A stretch of 64,000 nucleotides of DNA from Phascolomyces articulosus (GCA_025677815.1 JAIXMP010000038.1:293443-357442), one strand, 5' to 3'; shown: positions 1 through 13,046, numbered from the stretch's first letter. Notes: a model not told the origin generated them from the sequence alone. A program made the numbers and translations.

Positions 1-1
1 G

Positions 2-1358
2 CGTGCAAGAAGATTATCGGCTGCTGTTGAAGGAACAGGAAATCGTGGCCCAACCACTACCACCATTAAAGGTATATATATTTTATATTGGAAGATTCTA
101 GAGCATCATTCACATTATCTAAAGAAATTAACAAAAAAGAGGTCCTATTTTTTTTTTATTTATAGCCAATGATAAGAGAATCAGTATGTCATCATCACCT
201 TCTTCTTCTATGGAACGACGTAACACAATACAAGGAACAACAACGGCGCCTATGAGTAGTTTCACGGAACAACAACAACAACAACAATTATTATTAAAAC
301 AAACGCGTCGAAAATCTGGCGCTACATCCTCTTCCTCTTCTTCTTCCAGATCTGTCTTGTCCATTTTAAACGAAGACCGTGTTGATCCTTCTCAACAACA
401 CACTAGAATCATAGAAAGGAAAAAATCATCGAAAGAAAAAGGGAAAGAAGTTATTCCTACTATGGTAATTACAACATCTGAAGATCATGATGAACAACCT
501 CATAGACAAGAGAATCGACATTCTTCTTCCTCTTCTTCTTTCTCTTCTCAACGTCATTATGGTAGCAATAGTAGTCATGATAGCTACTACTTGAACCATG
601 AACAACAAAATCATGGTCGTTTACGATCATCTACCACAACATCCATTGGATCTACTTGTTCATCCACTTTTGGTGATCCCTATTTTTCCTCTAACAATAA
701 CAATAAAAAGAGAAAAGGGGGAGGAGAAAAGAGAGAACGTTATTATTATGATGAAACATCAACACAATCATTACCAGATGTGCATCAAGCATATCAACAA
801 ACACGACCTCAAACACTTGGCATTTCTTCCTTTAAAAGTGAACCATTGATGCATCCTCAATTCCAAAGAAGTAATAGTACACATAGTATGGAAGCAAGAT
901 TACGTTTGATGGGACCCATTGCCCCCTTGATGGATGGGATGCTTGGTAGTAATAATATTAATAAAGAACGTGGCCAAAGTAAAGCAGGAAGGGGAGTTAT
1001 GACAAGTACTTGTTCTTCATCCACATCTACTTCATCAGGAACAGGTCGTCCAGCCACACCACCTGTCAATGGAGGTGATGTTTCTACTACAACAAAAGAA
1101 CCCACTAGCTTTTTAACAACAACCTCTGATTCAGATGAAAATAGGTATATACAGCTTATTCTATTGCGTGTGTTTTTTTTTAAAAAAAAAATTCATTCCA
1201 CTGAACTTTTACTCTATAGATCTTTTAGGAAAAAGTTAATTTCTACATCAGCAGGATCCTTATTCACTAGTAAATTATTACAAGATGGATTACAAAAACG
1301 AACCACTGTAGTCAAAAGATTAAAAAATGTAGTGAAATTATCATCGATTCGATCTTGA
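2..1358 (+). CDS. C-terminal part of a disordered Ser/Gln-rich protein (5' end outside window)
   Basis: I do not recognise this protein. Exon 2-71 ends at a GT donor and rejoins at 166 in frame, so the apparent ATG at 186 is internal and the gene starts left of the window. A second intron (1144-1219, ending ctatag) removes the Phe/Lys-rich stretch, giving SDEN-R-SFRKKL across the junction. The visible product is low complexity: poly-Ser near residues 1-10 and 110-125, a Gln run, His/Asn/Ser clusters and short Arg/Lys patches. The last 50 residues are basic and look more structured (Leu/Val/Lys-rich, ending SSIRS). No catalytic motif is visible. Such composition is common in fungal signalling or regulatory proteins, but no function can be assigned. 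The frame and splice sites are convincing; identity is unknown. Confidence 0.65.
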
Positions 1359-1666
1359 TTTATATCATTTATTTATACTTTTATATCTATTTATATCTAT
1401 TTATTATTATTCTTCATCTTATACAACGAACTTTTATTATAACTACTTATCCTTTATCCAACAATAAAAAAAAATATTGGGATTTATGCACTCTCTGCCA
1501 AACCATTGATACACATTCAAATACCGCATGAATTTTGGTAACCCAAGGTGTGGGTCCCACGTTTTTTTTTTTTTCTTTTTTTCTATTTCTTTTAACTCTC
1601 ACCTCATATTTTTTTGTTTTCTCTTTCACTCGCCCTTTTATTTCAAAGAAAAAAAAAACACGTACA
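1359..1666. other. Intergenic region, promoter of the CBS gene
   Basis: No gene seen. The right half is a strongly T-rich/CT-rich tract (about 1560-1640) directly before the ATG at 1667, typical of a fungal pyrimidine-rich core promoter and 5' leader. Confidence 0.5.
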
Positions 1667-3698
1667 ATGGCAACGCATCGTGAAGGACTTAGTGTAAAAC
1701 CCCATGATTGGTGTATGATTCCTGCTGGAACACTCATGAAAACGCAAAAAGTGATTACAATGTAAATGCATAGACATGTCAAAAAAAAAGTAGTTTCGGG
1801 GGTGTTTTAATTGTTATTGTTTCATAATGACATTACGAGAATGGTAGGGTATGTTAATACAAATATCCATGTAATACTTTTTTTAATATTCATAGTGATG
1901 GAGCTCTTCCAGTAGAAGAAGCTTGTAATGTTTTAATCAAGAATAATATATCATCAGCACCTGTATATGATAGTGCAAAGTCAACGACAGATTATGTAGG
2001 CATGTTTGATTATGGGGATGTCATTGCCTATCTTTTATTAGTTTTGTTGGACCAAGTCCCGGGTCATCATGTTCAACAACAAACAGAAGGTGAATCTTTT
2101 GAAATTACAGATATTATTCGTCGTGCTATTCAAGGACAATCAGTACCAGTCAGACTTGCAAGTGGTAAGCTTTGTTGTTATACATAGGAGGAGGATAAAA
2201 GAGAGAATGGTTGTAATGAATCGTGATTATCGTGACGAATGTGAATGATTTATATAATAGATCTTTCTCAAAAGAATCCATTCTATTCTATTCTTCCCGA
2301 GTCAACATTGTTATCGGCCATTGAAGAATTTGCTTGTGGTACACACCGTGGTAAATGTCAATACTTGTTTTTATTTTTTCAATGGTAACACGTAAACACG
2401 GAAATATATAACTTAAAAAAATTCTCTGGATGGTATAATGGATTATGAATTTTAGTATGTGTATTGGATCCTAATGGAGGTATTCAGGTAATATATATAT
2501 GAATGGATTGAGAAAAGAAAAAAGTGAATATGAATAATCTAAAGAATTCATTTTCATAGGGAATCTTATCACAATCGACTGTGGTTGAATACTTATACAA
2601 CAATCGAAAACAATTTCCATCGATTGAGAAATTATATGGACAAACGGTAAGAAAGTAAAAAAAGGAAAATGTTTTTTGATTTCCTTTTTTATATCCATCC
2701 GCCTTTTTGGGTTTCTTTTTTTTGGGGTATGCCTTTTTCCCAATACCGAGCCGAACCTTCTTCTAATAACATCACCATTATAAACCCTCTTCCAAACATT
2801 ACTTCCCAATAGTTACGTCAGCTGGGCTTGGGTGAAACAGAAGTAATAAGTGCAGGTTCAGATGCGCGTGTTCTTGATGCACTTTCATTAATGAGTAAAG
2901 TATTCTTATTTTTTTTCACACGCCTTGTTTTCTTGTTTTTCTTTTATGAATCGTGGCAAGCAAACAAAAAAAAAACTCATCAAAATATTGAATAACGCAC
3001 AGGCCAGAACGGAGTCTCTTCTGTAGCAGTAGTGGGTAGCAATGGTGTTGCTTTGGGTAACATTAGTATGACGGACATTAAGGTAAAAAAAAATTATAGA
3101 AGTCCATGTGATGTAGAACGATTCTATAATCAATGTTGTTATTCTCAAAGTGTGTGTGTGTGTGTGAAATGAAAATTCCAACAAGGAAAGGGATGATTTC
3201 AAGAAAAAAGTTTAATTCTAAAAAATTCCCTCTCTTTATATATATATTTTTAGCATGTGATGAAAGATTTTAAACATAATTTATTATGGACAACATGTTT
3301 TCAATTTGTAAGCATGGTACGAACAGAACAAGGCATTGAAGATGGACAGGTAATTTTTATATAACAAACAAATAAATTTTATTTTTTTTTGGGGGAGGGG
3401 AGGGGGCAAATGCGAAGAAAGAAATATATGCAACAAAGTAAAACCTTTCCAATCAAATCTTATTCAGGATCGTTTACCTGTATTCGATGTCCGTTTGGAT
3501 ACACGACTTGGATTTACGATCGCCAAATTATTAGCCACTCGATCTCATCGTGTATGGGTAACAGATGATATGGGTAGACCCATTGGAGTGGTCTCTCTTA
3601 CAGATGTATCACGTATATTAGCCGAAAGTGCTGGTATACAAACAACTGGGTATCCAAGACGTGCTAGTGTTGCTGTACGAACTGATCTTAATCTTTAA
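1667..3698 (+). CDS. Four-CBS-domain protein, Sds23/AMPK-gamma-like
   Basis: Nine exons (1667-1761, 1896-2164, 2261-2350, 2456-2487, 2560-2646, 2813-2894, 3003-3082, 3254-3349, 3468-3698) sum to 1062 nt and encode 353 aa. The product contains about four CBS motifs: one near the start (APVYDSA..DYVGMFDYGDVIAYLL), a second around GTHRVCVLDPNGGIQGILSQ, a third around VSSVAVVGSNGVALGNIS and a fourth near the end (RVWVTDDMGRPIGVVSLTDVSRIL). CBS pairs bind adenine nucleotides; relatives are Snf1/AMPK gamma subunits and the fission-yeast Sds23/Moc1 family that restrains PP2A-type phosphatases and glucose signalling. The C-terminal arrangement fits Sds23 better than Snf4, but this is family-level inference. 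For exon 6 the donor GTAAAG at 2895 was chosen because the later GT at 2900 would create a stop in exon 7. The last ~25 residues are basic and unstructured. Confidence 0.85.
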
Positions 3699-4388
3699 AT
3701 AATAATAATAATAATAAAAATTCGTGTGGTTAATAATAATAATAATAATATAAAAAAATGAATGATCGACATTGTTCATATAAACAACATTATGATCCAT
3801 TATGGAAAAACAACACACAATACATATTACAGGTGTTGTATAAACATTATATATATATATATAAAAGAAGGATCCCCAATTCTTTTGTTTCGGACTGTTT
3901 TGCCTTGTTGTTTTTCTTATATAAAACTGAGTAGAAGATGGATAGGAACAAAAGAGTATAGTACTGTACTGAACTGGTAAGTAATAAATCCCATTTTATA
4001 AACCCAAAAAGAAAGAGAAAACTCAGCCAAAGTTTTTTTTAAAGATAGGATTGCTACTGCGCGGCCTTTGTTGATCTTTTCTTTTTTCTTTCTTACTTTG
4101 TACGCCTTTTTTCAAAAAAAAAAAAAACGCACTTCTTCTTCTCATAAACACCTTTCTATATTATTATTTTTTTTGAGTTGTTTTCTATTTTTGCACTCGT
4201 TCCTATCTGATATATATTTATATATCTCTTTATTTTGCCACCCAGAAATAAGGGTCCCTTTTTTTTTCCAACTCAAAAAAAAACTATAATATAAATACAC
4301 AACACAACACATACACCCCTTTCTCATTCCGATTTTTTTTTTTTTTTGAAAAAAAAAAAACAGAGAATTCATATACACTTTTTTCGAA
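3699..4388. other. Intergenic region with trinucleotide repeats; promoter of the Zn-cluster factor
   Basis: Contains (ATA)n-type repeats at about 3699-3750, a short AT dinucleotide tract at about 3848-3862, and long T and A runs up to the ATG at 4389. No gene is supported; short open stretches here are frame accidents in low-complexity DNA. Confidence 0.5.
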
Positions 4389-7300
4389 ATGGACTTGACA
4401 ACAGAACACCAAAGTTCCCCCGAATCGTCAACACCTGAACCTACAAAAAGAAGTACAAAAAAAGGTGGAAATACTTCAAATAATGCAAATACAACAACAG
4501 CACAGACGACCGCAACACCAACTACAGCCAGTAGTAATAATCCAAATAGAAGAAGTAAAAGTATGCGTGCCTGTGATGAGTGTCGAAAACGCAAGGTAAT
4601 TTATTTTATCTCTCTCACTCTCCACTCCTTTAAACCAACAAAAATGCAGATAAATGATCCTGATTAGGGTTTTATTTTGGAGTTGGAAAAAGAATAAAAA
4701 CAAAACGTATAACACACACACACACACACACACATACACAGGGCCTATCAAGGAAAAAAAAGAGGGGTTGAGAAGTTGTGTGTTGAAATGAAGAGAAAAT
4801 TATATTCTTGGCTTTTTTTTTGCCTATTATTTCCCACCCCTTCCTCTCTCTTATTTTTTTTTTTTTACTTCGATGATAGAACTTACTTTAGATTATATAC
4901 ATATATGTTAGGTAAAATGTGATGGGGTTCAACCTTGTTCCAAGTGTAGAAAATCAGAAATTCAATGTGTATTTGCCAAATTACCACCTAAGCGAGGTCC
5001 TCCAAAACAATATATCGAATTATTGGAAGCACGACTTCATTTGATTGAAAAAGCATTAAGAACCATTGAAGGTCCAGCTCGTCGTATATTGGACGACGCG
5101 TTATCCTTAGATAGTGTTCGATCATTGAATTCTTCTTCTCCTTCATCACCACGACCACAAAAACAAGAGGATCCAATGGATACTACAACAAGTACACCTT
5201 CAACCCCTGCAGTAATAAAAGAAGGTAGTGTGTCATTTATTAATTTTACTACTTGAGCCTATCATTAATCACTGACTATATATATATATATATATATATA
5301 GAAGAAGAACCCAGTGTATCTTCAGCTGCTCCTTGTAGTCCCAATCCACAACAAACATTGGATGAAGCAGAACGATTTAGTATCAATGAAATTGGTCAAG
5401 CCATGTATGTGAATGATATTAAAGCAAGAATTGATCGAATTCCTAGTATCCATTCTACTTCCGCATCACAAATGGATTCCATAATGCCTTCTTCTTTTGG
5501 TACAAAACAACAACAACAACAACATGCCACTCATTCCTCGAGCATGAAATATGAAAATAATAATAACAATAGAGTGGAGAACAATGGAAGTGGAGGATCA
5601 TTACAAAAAATGGATACTGACACTGGATCAGAAACTTCATCTGTTGTCATGACTCTTCCTCATGATGTACCACAACAATTAATCAAGACTTACTTTGACC
5701 ATGTTCATAAATACGTTCCGATGATTCATAATCCTTATTTTTACAAACAATTATCCAACAAGGCGGGAGTGACCACTGATGCATTACCACCACCTTCCCC
5801 ATTACTTTTATATGCCATGTGTGCTGTTGCTTCACGTTGGACAGGAGATTATACGGGTGCATCTTCTGGACAAATTGCCCCTGGTTTTTCGTTTTATCAG
5901 CGTGCATTTGCAAAAATTGATGAATATTCAGATGCTCCTCGTGTGTCCACCATTCAAGCTTTGGTTTTGTTGACCAAATATCAAGAATATTATCGTCGAT
6001 TAGGGTTTTTTCATCGTCCTGGGCTTTATCTTGGAATGGCCGTACGTATGTGTAACGATCTTGGGTTACCTAAATTAGAATCTACTGCAGGTCCAGATGA
6101 GGATCCTCAAGAACATGAAGAGAAAAAACGAACTTTTTGGATGGTTTTTATTTATGATTTAATGATGAGGTAAAAAAAAAATTAGTTTGGGAAGAATGAA
6201 GGAAAAAAAAAGAAGAAAATAAAAAGAGAGAGAAACTAATATTAAAAAAAAAACTTGAAACAAAATGGATCCATGTTTTTAGTATTGAACAAGGTCGTGA
6301 ACCCTATTTTGCCAATATTGAATGTACCACCGAATATCCTATGGCGACTAGTGAAGAAGGACCTTACTTGGAAGAAGTAGTTTCCAATAACAATGTAGTG
6401 ATTCAATTAGCCAGAATATTATCTGATATATTACTCATGTCGAGAAGAGTGACTAAACGACAACATGCTCAAGGAGATCATCGTACGCAAGTCCAAATTA
6501 TTGAAGAACAAGGAAAACTGTTTTTACTCAATACGCATTTGGAAAATTTCGTGCATGAGTTACCTGCATCATTATCATTTATTCCAACGCAAAATTCAAC
6601 ATCCACTTCTGCATCCAACAACAACACTGCTTCGTTCACGGATAATAACAAACAACCCATTTCCAATGTATTTGTGGGCTTCTTGCATATGACATACCAT
6701 TTCAGTGTCATTTTATTACATCGTCATTATGTATTACATCCTTTACCTTTATGTGATCTTGAAATGGAACCTTATCAACATCAACACATGTGCGCTGCAT
6801 CTGCATCCATCATTACACAGATTGCAGAATCCATTTTGGAAAATCAGCCCACCATGGATGCATTTAGTTATCCTACAAGGGGTATTCAACATACTATTCA
6901 TTGTGTCACTATGGCCGCAACAGTGCATCGTGATGGGATGGCCTCGAATAATCATCAAGAGAATGCTGCTATGGCAGAACAGTCTAAACACCAATATGTC
7001 AAGGCTGTAAATATATTAAATCGATTGGCTGCAGAATCACCTGCTATGGAATTTCATGCTCATATTAAAGATGCAGAATTAACTCAAATGTATGGTCGTA
7101 TGGCTGTGAATCCAAGTAATAATAGTAATAATAGTAATAATAGTAATAACAATCATGATAATAATAATAATGGCAACAACAATGGAAACGATAATAATAA
7201 TAATGATCATCATCATCATAATAACAATGATACCAGTAATGGAAACAACAATAATAATCATAATAACAGTAATACGAACAGTAATGGCAATAACAATAAT

Positions 7301-9217
7301 AATAATAACCGTGCAGCAAATGCTACAACAACGACTACTACAACAACAACAAATAATGGAAGTGGAGGAAATAGTGGTGGTGTTTATTCATCTCCTGTAC
7401 ATAGTAGCAATGCTAGTACAACATCATCCACTGATAGTAATTATGTTCCATCTTCTGCACCATTACCACCACAACCGCAACAGCAAGTCGTTTCAGTGGA
7501 TCATGTGTCCCTTTCTGATGCTTCTTCGACCTCCTCCTCCCCACGGTTATCGTCATCTGTGGATATGCCCACGCGTGGTGCTGCACGAGCGATCAAATTG
7601 CCAAAGTCACGACGACACACACTTACCGGGACAGGAAATACCCAGCTGATGCAGATGGCGAAACATCCTCCATTAACTGGCCAATGGCAACATCCTTCCC
7701 AAATACAGCAACTTCCACAACAGCAACAGCAGGTACAAGGAGGAATACCACAACAACAGCAACAACAAACGCTTGGTAATAATAATAATAATAATAATTC
7801 CAATTTCTGGATGGAAGGTACACCTTTTAGTCAAGCCGCCTTATTAAATTCAAGTGGTACCTTTTCAGATCCTTCACGATTTGCCTCTTTAATGATGCAT
7901 GGTGGAGTGGGTATTCCTTTGTACAACCATCATCAACAACCGCTCCCACACGTCCCACAACAGCAGCAACAACCTCATACCATGCATCATCCTCAGCAAC
8001 AACAACAATCGCATCCTCATTTTGTCAATAATCCACCTTCGTATCGTAAATCTCGATTAAGTCATCATTGGTCTTATTCTCAAGAAGATTTAAGATCTTT
8101 ACGAAGAGCACAAATGAATAAACCATTGGGTGGAGGCAGTACCAATTGGCCATCAGCACAATCAAGAACATCTCCTCATGCTTCTGAATTTGGATATGGT
8201 AATCATTTTGCCACGGAATTGGGTCACGGTGGTGGTAGCCATCATGATGGTTTTCCTAATCCGTATCCACAACAGCAACAACGCATGACACGCCAGTTGA
8301 GACGACAATCTTCCATGACTGCAATGATGCCATCTTATTATGCTCAGCGTCAACAACAACAATATTATATGCCTACTCCCACTGCTTCTTTACCGCATGC
8401 TCCTCCACCTCCACCCCCTCCTAGTCAGCAACAAGTACCTCCTCCACCTCCTCAACCACAACAAGCAATTCCTAGACAACCACCAATGCAACAACAACAT
8501 CTTCAACATGTTCATCAACAACAACAAATGGTAACGCAACAACAATCTCATCCATCCGTTGTAACAACAGCAACAACAACAGCTGCTGCTGCTGCTGCTG
8601 CTGCGCAACATCATCGTCGACATACCATTTCAGTTCCAGCCAGTGGTCCTACTGCAACAGTGACAGGTACTACAGGGACGACCATGGCTCATCCACAAGT
8701 CATAGTAGGTGGTAGTGGTGATCTTTCTCCATCAACTTATTCTGATCCAACGGTAGGCATGATGCCACAACAACAAACCATGGAGTATATGAATTACTCG
8801 GATGCCAATTCCAATGATACCATGATGCATTTGGATACCAGTCAATTGAGCCATACAATGACAACACAAAAATTGGATTCAGGAAGTCCCCATGAGTATC
8901 TTGGATTCCCTATAACGACATCAACAACTTCAACCATACCTACCACGACTCCCATGATGACAACTCCAATGACAAGCCAAATGTCTATGACAACGACCCC
9001 TACCGCCTCTGTGATTACTGATGTGAGTGGAACGGGCAATATTGATCCAAGTATGATGGTGGTGGATCCACCTACCAATGATGAAACACAAGCCATGATG
9101 AATGAATTAATCATGAATGATCACCAATGGCCATCTTTTTTTGTGGGTTCCAATCCAAATCAAGCGTCTAATCCTGGATTTGAAGATCTTCAACGAAGTG
9201 AAGGTCATGTCATGTAA
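4389..9217 (+). CDS. Large Zn2Cys6 fungal transcription factor
   Basis: Four exons (4389-4595, 4912-5224, 5302-6169, 6283-9217) total 4323 nt, 1440 aa. The binuclear zinc cluster is split by intron 1: Cys62-X2-Cys65-X6-Cys72-X5-Cys78-X2-Cys81-X6-Cys88, followed by a basic linker (PPKRGPPKQY) and a heptad-like dimerisation helix (LEARLHLIEKAL). From about residue 300 a fungal-specific transcription factor domain is recognisable (TYFDHVHKYVPMIHN, LGMAVRMCNDLGL, KKRTFWMVFIYDLMMS), the family that includes XlnR and Rgt1 regulators. The C-terminal two thirds is low complexity: a long Asn/His/Asp stretch (about 7110-7310), poly-Thr, poly-Gln, poly-Pro and an Ala9 run near 8580. It is nuclear by inference. 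The target pathway cannot be read from the sequence. The AT microsatellite at 5279-5300 lies in intron 2, directly before its acceptor. Confidence 0.9.
7108..7310 (+). repeat. In-frame (AAT/AAC)n Asn-coding microsatellite
   Basis: Imperfect trinucleotide repeat within the last exon of the Zn2Cys6 factor, coding mostly Asn with His, Asp, Gly and Ser interruptions. It stays in frame throughout. Imperfection suggests an old tract; its length could still vary between strains. Confidence 0.85.
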
Positions 9218-9668
9218 AAGAAATATATATGTATATATAGTATACAACTTTAGATTAATCTTATCCCCCTCAATTTTTTTTTTTACAATTTTTCTCTCTA
9301 TTTCCTCCCTTATCCATCCATCCAGCACCATATTATACACACAAATTTACGCACATGAAAAAACCTTTCCCCACCACCAACAAACAACAACAAACAAATC
9401 TGTAGCAGTACATCATCTTTTTTCTTTCTTTCTGTTGTTCTTTTTTTTCCATTTTGCTGATACCCAACACACAAATGCACTTTACATAAACATATACGCA
9501 AACCAACCTTTTTTTTTTACCCGCAACCCCACAAAAAAAAAAAAATTATTTACATCAGCACGCTTTTTTTTTTTTTTTTTTTGCTAAAACCAACCAACCA
9601 ACATTTAGTATATTATATTTTTTTATTATTATTATTCCATGCAAACAACAAATCAACCACTTTTTTTT
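9218..9668. other. Convergent 3' intergenic region
   Basis: Lies between the stop of the zinc-cluster factor and the stop of the WBP2-like gene on the other strand. It is T-rich on the plus strand with several homopolymers, and probably holds both 3' UTRs and polyadenylation signals. No gene seen. Confidence 0.5.
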
Positions 9669-9866
9669 TCATGGTCCTGGAGGTGGTTGATACAATGGTA
9701 AAGGCTCCTCCATTCCTATAAAAAAAAGATTATATATAATTATATAGTTTACATTTTTCACACATATTACATATATATATATATATATATACACGCACAC
9801 GCACACAATTTTTTTTTTTACATTATGTCATTTTTTTTATATGTTTTTCCTTAGTTAAGCCCTCTT

Positions 9867-9906
<40 letters not shown>

Positions 9907-10738
9907 GTAACCTTATTCAATAATTATATATATAAAAGATTATCCATGGTTTTTTTTTTGGATGAAACATTTCTATTTACCTCCTGTAGCAATGGTTTCT
10001 ATTAAATGACGATAGACATTGGTAAACTCAATAGCACCTAAATATATAAAAGAAATCAAATGTATTGGTTTAACATTTCATCCATCTACCCTATCCCCTC
10101 CTCCTTTTTTTGTTTCGTATATATAATACCTCCTTCAGTAAATGACAAGGTAAGTGTGGTAGGTCTTTGTAATCCACCCCCAGGTGTGGGCATCACTAGA
10201 CCTGTAATATAGTTTGCTGAGAACCAAGGTTGTTCGAGTTTCCAGTTTTTTAAACTTCTCAAAGGTATATTCAAGGTACGAAATGATCCTGATTCTGCAA
10301 TCACTACAATCTATTATATTCTCAGTATATGAGTCGTCATGATTCTCTCTCTCTCTTTATATAGATCCCACACATTCATTCCATAGCTTCATTCTCCTTT
10401 TTTTCCTTCCAATAATCAATCATTCTTCTCTCGTACCCGTTGGTTTGATATCCATACACGGCCTTTTGCTTCCCAATTAGAAGATTGACTAAAATAATAA
10501 AATCCATAATTTAAAACAAGATGCATAAAATAAAAGGGGGGAGGGGACAAGATTCTATTTATTGAATGGCTTACTTTGCAAAAAAAAAAAAAAAAAAGGA
10601 AACAGAAAAAAACATTAATAACACTTACTCATTAAGAACTGCTTTTATTTTATCCTGGGTATAAAGTCGACCTTGTTCACCGGGAAGTAATACCGGATCG
10701 CCTTGTTCTGAAGTTAACATTGCCCAATTCAAGCTCAT
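9669..10738 (-). CDS. WBP2-like GRAM-domain protein
   Basis: Five exons on the minus strand (10629-10738, 10437-10488, 10130-10310, 9981-10037, 9669-9715) sum to 447 nt, 148 aa. It begins MSLNWAMLTSEQGDPVLL and carries the family hallmarks: KGRVWISNQRIVVI (GRAM beta strands), SLKNWKLEQPWFSANYITG, then PGGGLQRPTTLTLSFTEGG-AIEF. This matches WW-domain-binding protein 2 and the fungal UPF0664 'stress-induced' proteins of about 130-260 aa. The short Pro-rich tail (LPLYQPPPGP) is where animal WBP2 has its PPxY motifs; here the form is degenerate. The role in fungi is poorly known; by homology it is a membrane- or nucleus-associated adaptor. A (CT)n tract (about 9866-9903) and an AT repeat lie inside the last intron. 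Confidence 0.85.
9866..9903. repeat. (CT)n microsatellite
   Basis: Perfect CT dinucleotide run of about 18 units inside the last intron of the WBP2-like gene (GA/AG-rich on its sense strand). Confidence 0.9.
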
Positions 10739-12539
10739 TGTGTATAATATATTAATATAAATAGATAATGGATATAGGTAAAGGTAGGGTAATAACGTAA
10801 ATTACAAATCAAAGAGGAAAATATCTTTTATGCCGAATTTTACTTTTGTGCTGAATATCAAAAATCATCATTAGTTTGGTACAAACCTTACAAAATATGG
10901 CAAATAATATATATCGTAAGGCAATTAGAAAGAAAAATGAAACAGAGAGAAATGAGTTATGCGTTTTATCTGTTTTTTAATTAAGAACGTTTGGGATGAA
11001 TGACTTTAGCAGCAACTAAACCAAACTATTTATGCAGTGTTGGGAAAAGGACGGGAAAGCAAAAAAAAAAAAAAAGCTCTCATGTCCTATTTAAGCGAAA
11101 ATAAGGTAACTATCTTTGATAGTGATGATAAGTTTTCTCCTCTCTCTTCTCCTAATCGACTGACAATAAACGTACAATCTATAGGTAAAATGGAAGAAAA
11201 GCAATTCCATAATTGTTAGATAATAATAGAGCACCCTGAAATGGATAATCCATCCTATCTTAACAGGTCTTTGATGTTCAGTAAAAAAAAAAAGGCCTGC
11301 TTCTCAATAAACGTCAGATAAAAAACTATACCAATGTACTACCATTGTTAGTAGTAACACTTGATAGGTTTTTTTTTACGTAGTTTCTTTTGATGGTTTA
11401 CCAAGTTTGGCGTGGACAAGTAGAATCATAAAACATTAGATCGTCAATTTATGAGTAGGCTACTATCTACTTTAATTAGTAGTATCCAAATGTTACTGTT
11501 GTTGGATAAATAGAAACATATCATACTACAACAACAGAAACAAAAAAGCATATTCATGAATGAAGAAAATGGGAAAAAACAAGTTTTTCATGTATTTTTT
11601 TTTAATGTTGATAGCGGGGAAAAAAACAAGCTTATAATTATAATGGGAAACTGGTATTGAATTAGTCATTCACCATCCAATTATGGATTATAAGAATACA
11701 ATGAGAAAAGATGCTAACTTAATGAATTATATTCTAGAACTCTTTGTCCTTTTTTTTTGATAGAAATGATGTATAAAAATATAGTTGATACAGTCTAGGC
11801 TCTTTTTTTTCTTCTCTTTGTACGCACTAAACTTTATTTTTTGGAAAAGATAACTACACCATAGAAAAGCAGCATCTCGTATATACACTGGGGATGATAA
11901 ACATAGAACAAATATTATTACTATGTTGTCAACATATAATAAGAAGGGAAATTGGATGGTTTCATAATTAGAGTTTATTTATCTGCTTTTCGCCATCTCC
12001 CAGAGTTCTTCGCCTGTTTTTTTTTTTTTGAAGTATCCATCGGAAAATATTTTTTATGCAAACGATGTATGCACTGTATATTTTATCTACAGCACTTATT
12101 TATATTATAGCACATGTTATTTATATGTACAGTATAAAAGCAACATATAGAAAAGATCTGCAAGAAAAAAAAAGGATCAGTTTACGGACATATTTTACGG
12201 ATAATTTTAACAAAGTTTCCCGGTTTGAGAGATAGAAAAACGTTTTCCACCCATAAGTGGTATTTCTTTGTGGAACCCAAGTTCCAGTTTAAAAAAGTGG
12301 TATTGATGTTGTACAAAAAAAGCATACTTCTTTAAGAGTTTTTATAGAGATGAATGATATTTTTATTAGATAAAAAATCATCCCTGTTATGTGTAATAAA
12401 TATGATTTCCATTAAGTGATATTATTTTAATAATTTATGTATGATACAAGTATAATATATGTAGCAATGTTGGACAATGATTTTTTTTGTGATAAGTTAT
12501 ATACGATAGGGTATCAACATGTATTTCATTCTATGCATT
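10739..12539. other. 1.8 kb intergenic region, no convincing gene
   Basis: AT-rich. A 60-codon open frame at 11037-11219 starts in an A15 run and has no family resemblance I recognise, so it is not called. The part next to 10738 is the promoter of the WBP2-like gene; the part near 12540 is the 3' side of the orphan gene. Confidence 0.4.
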
Positions 12540-13046
12540 TTATGATGTTGTGTTGACCTGTGTATCATTGTTTATAGTAGGATGGTCTTCTTGTTCTTCT
12601 TCTTTATCATCAGGAACATCATCGTTTATTGGAACATTCTTAGTGGCTATGACGATTGGATTTTGATCAGTATTGTTATTAGTTGGTGTAGGTGATACAT
12701 CTTTCATAATAACATCGCATTGTTGTTTTGGTGGCTCACTTTCCTCTTCTTTAGCGTCGTCATCGTCTTTCTGAGTATTAGATGGCGATGTCTTTGGTTG
12801 AGATGGTATGGATGGTTTTGACATATGAACGACAGGCCTTATCAGTGACGATATATTGGTAGGCAAACGATGTTGTGTTGTAACAGAACTAAACTTTTTT
12901 TGTATCCTTGAACCTTGAGATGAACTAGAAAGAGCTCCACTAAATCGTGAACTCACTGTTTGTTGTTGATGGACTGAAAGATGATGACCAAAACGCATCA
13001 TAATATGATTCATATATTCTGGTTGATGGTTTTCTAATGGGTGCAT
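12540..13046 (-). CDS. Orphan disordered protein, single exon
   Basis: Uninterrupted frame of 168 codons (ATG at 13046, TAA at 12540-12542). The first ~35 residues are His/Met-containing (MNHIMMRFGHHLSVHQQQ), the middle is Ser-rich with basic residues, and the C-terminal half is acidic and Asn/Asp/Glu-rich (DDDDAKEEESEPPKQQ; DDVPDDKEEEQED). No domain, signal peptide or membrane helix is visible. Codon use resembles neighbouring genes and the frame is far longer than background in this AT-rich area, so it is probably coding, but I recognise no family. It stands isolated at the left edge of the gene-poor stretch. It could also be a lineage-restricted young gene. Confidence 0.5.
   Translation of the reverse strand: MHPLENHQPEYMNHIMMRFGHHLSVHQQQTVSSRFSGALSSSSQGSRIQKKFSSVTTQHRLPTNISSLIRPVVHMSKPSIPSQPKTSPSNTQKDDDDAKEEESEPPKQQCDVIMKDVSPTPTNNNTDQNPIVIATKNVPINDDVPDDKEEEQEDHPTINNDTQVNTTS

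Noticed and set aside
186..188. ATG taken as the start of the first gene
   Set aside because: The preceding exon (2-71) splices in frame to 166, placing this ATG inside a longer protein.
7155..7649. Long overlapping frame (poly-Ile/Met) in the transcription factor's last exon
   Set aside because: Shadow of the Asn-coding trinucleotide repeat read in another frame.
11037..11219. 60-codon ORF in the 10.7-12.5 kb intergenic region
   Set aside because: Begins in a poly-A/poly-Lys run, no domain, no splice evidence.
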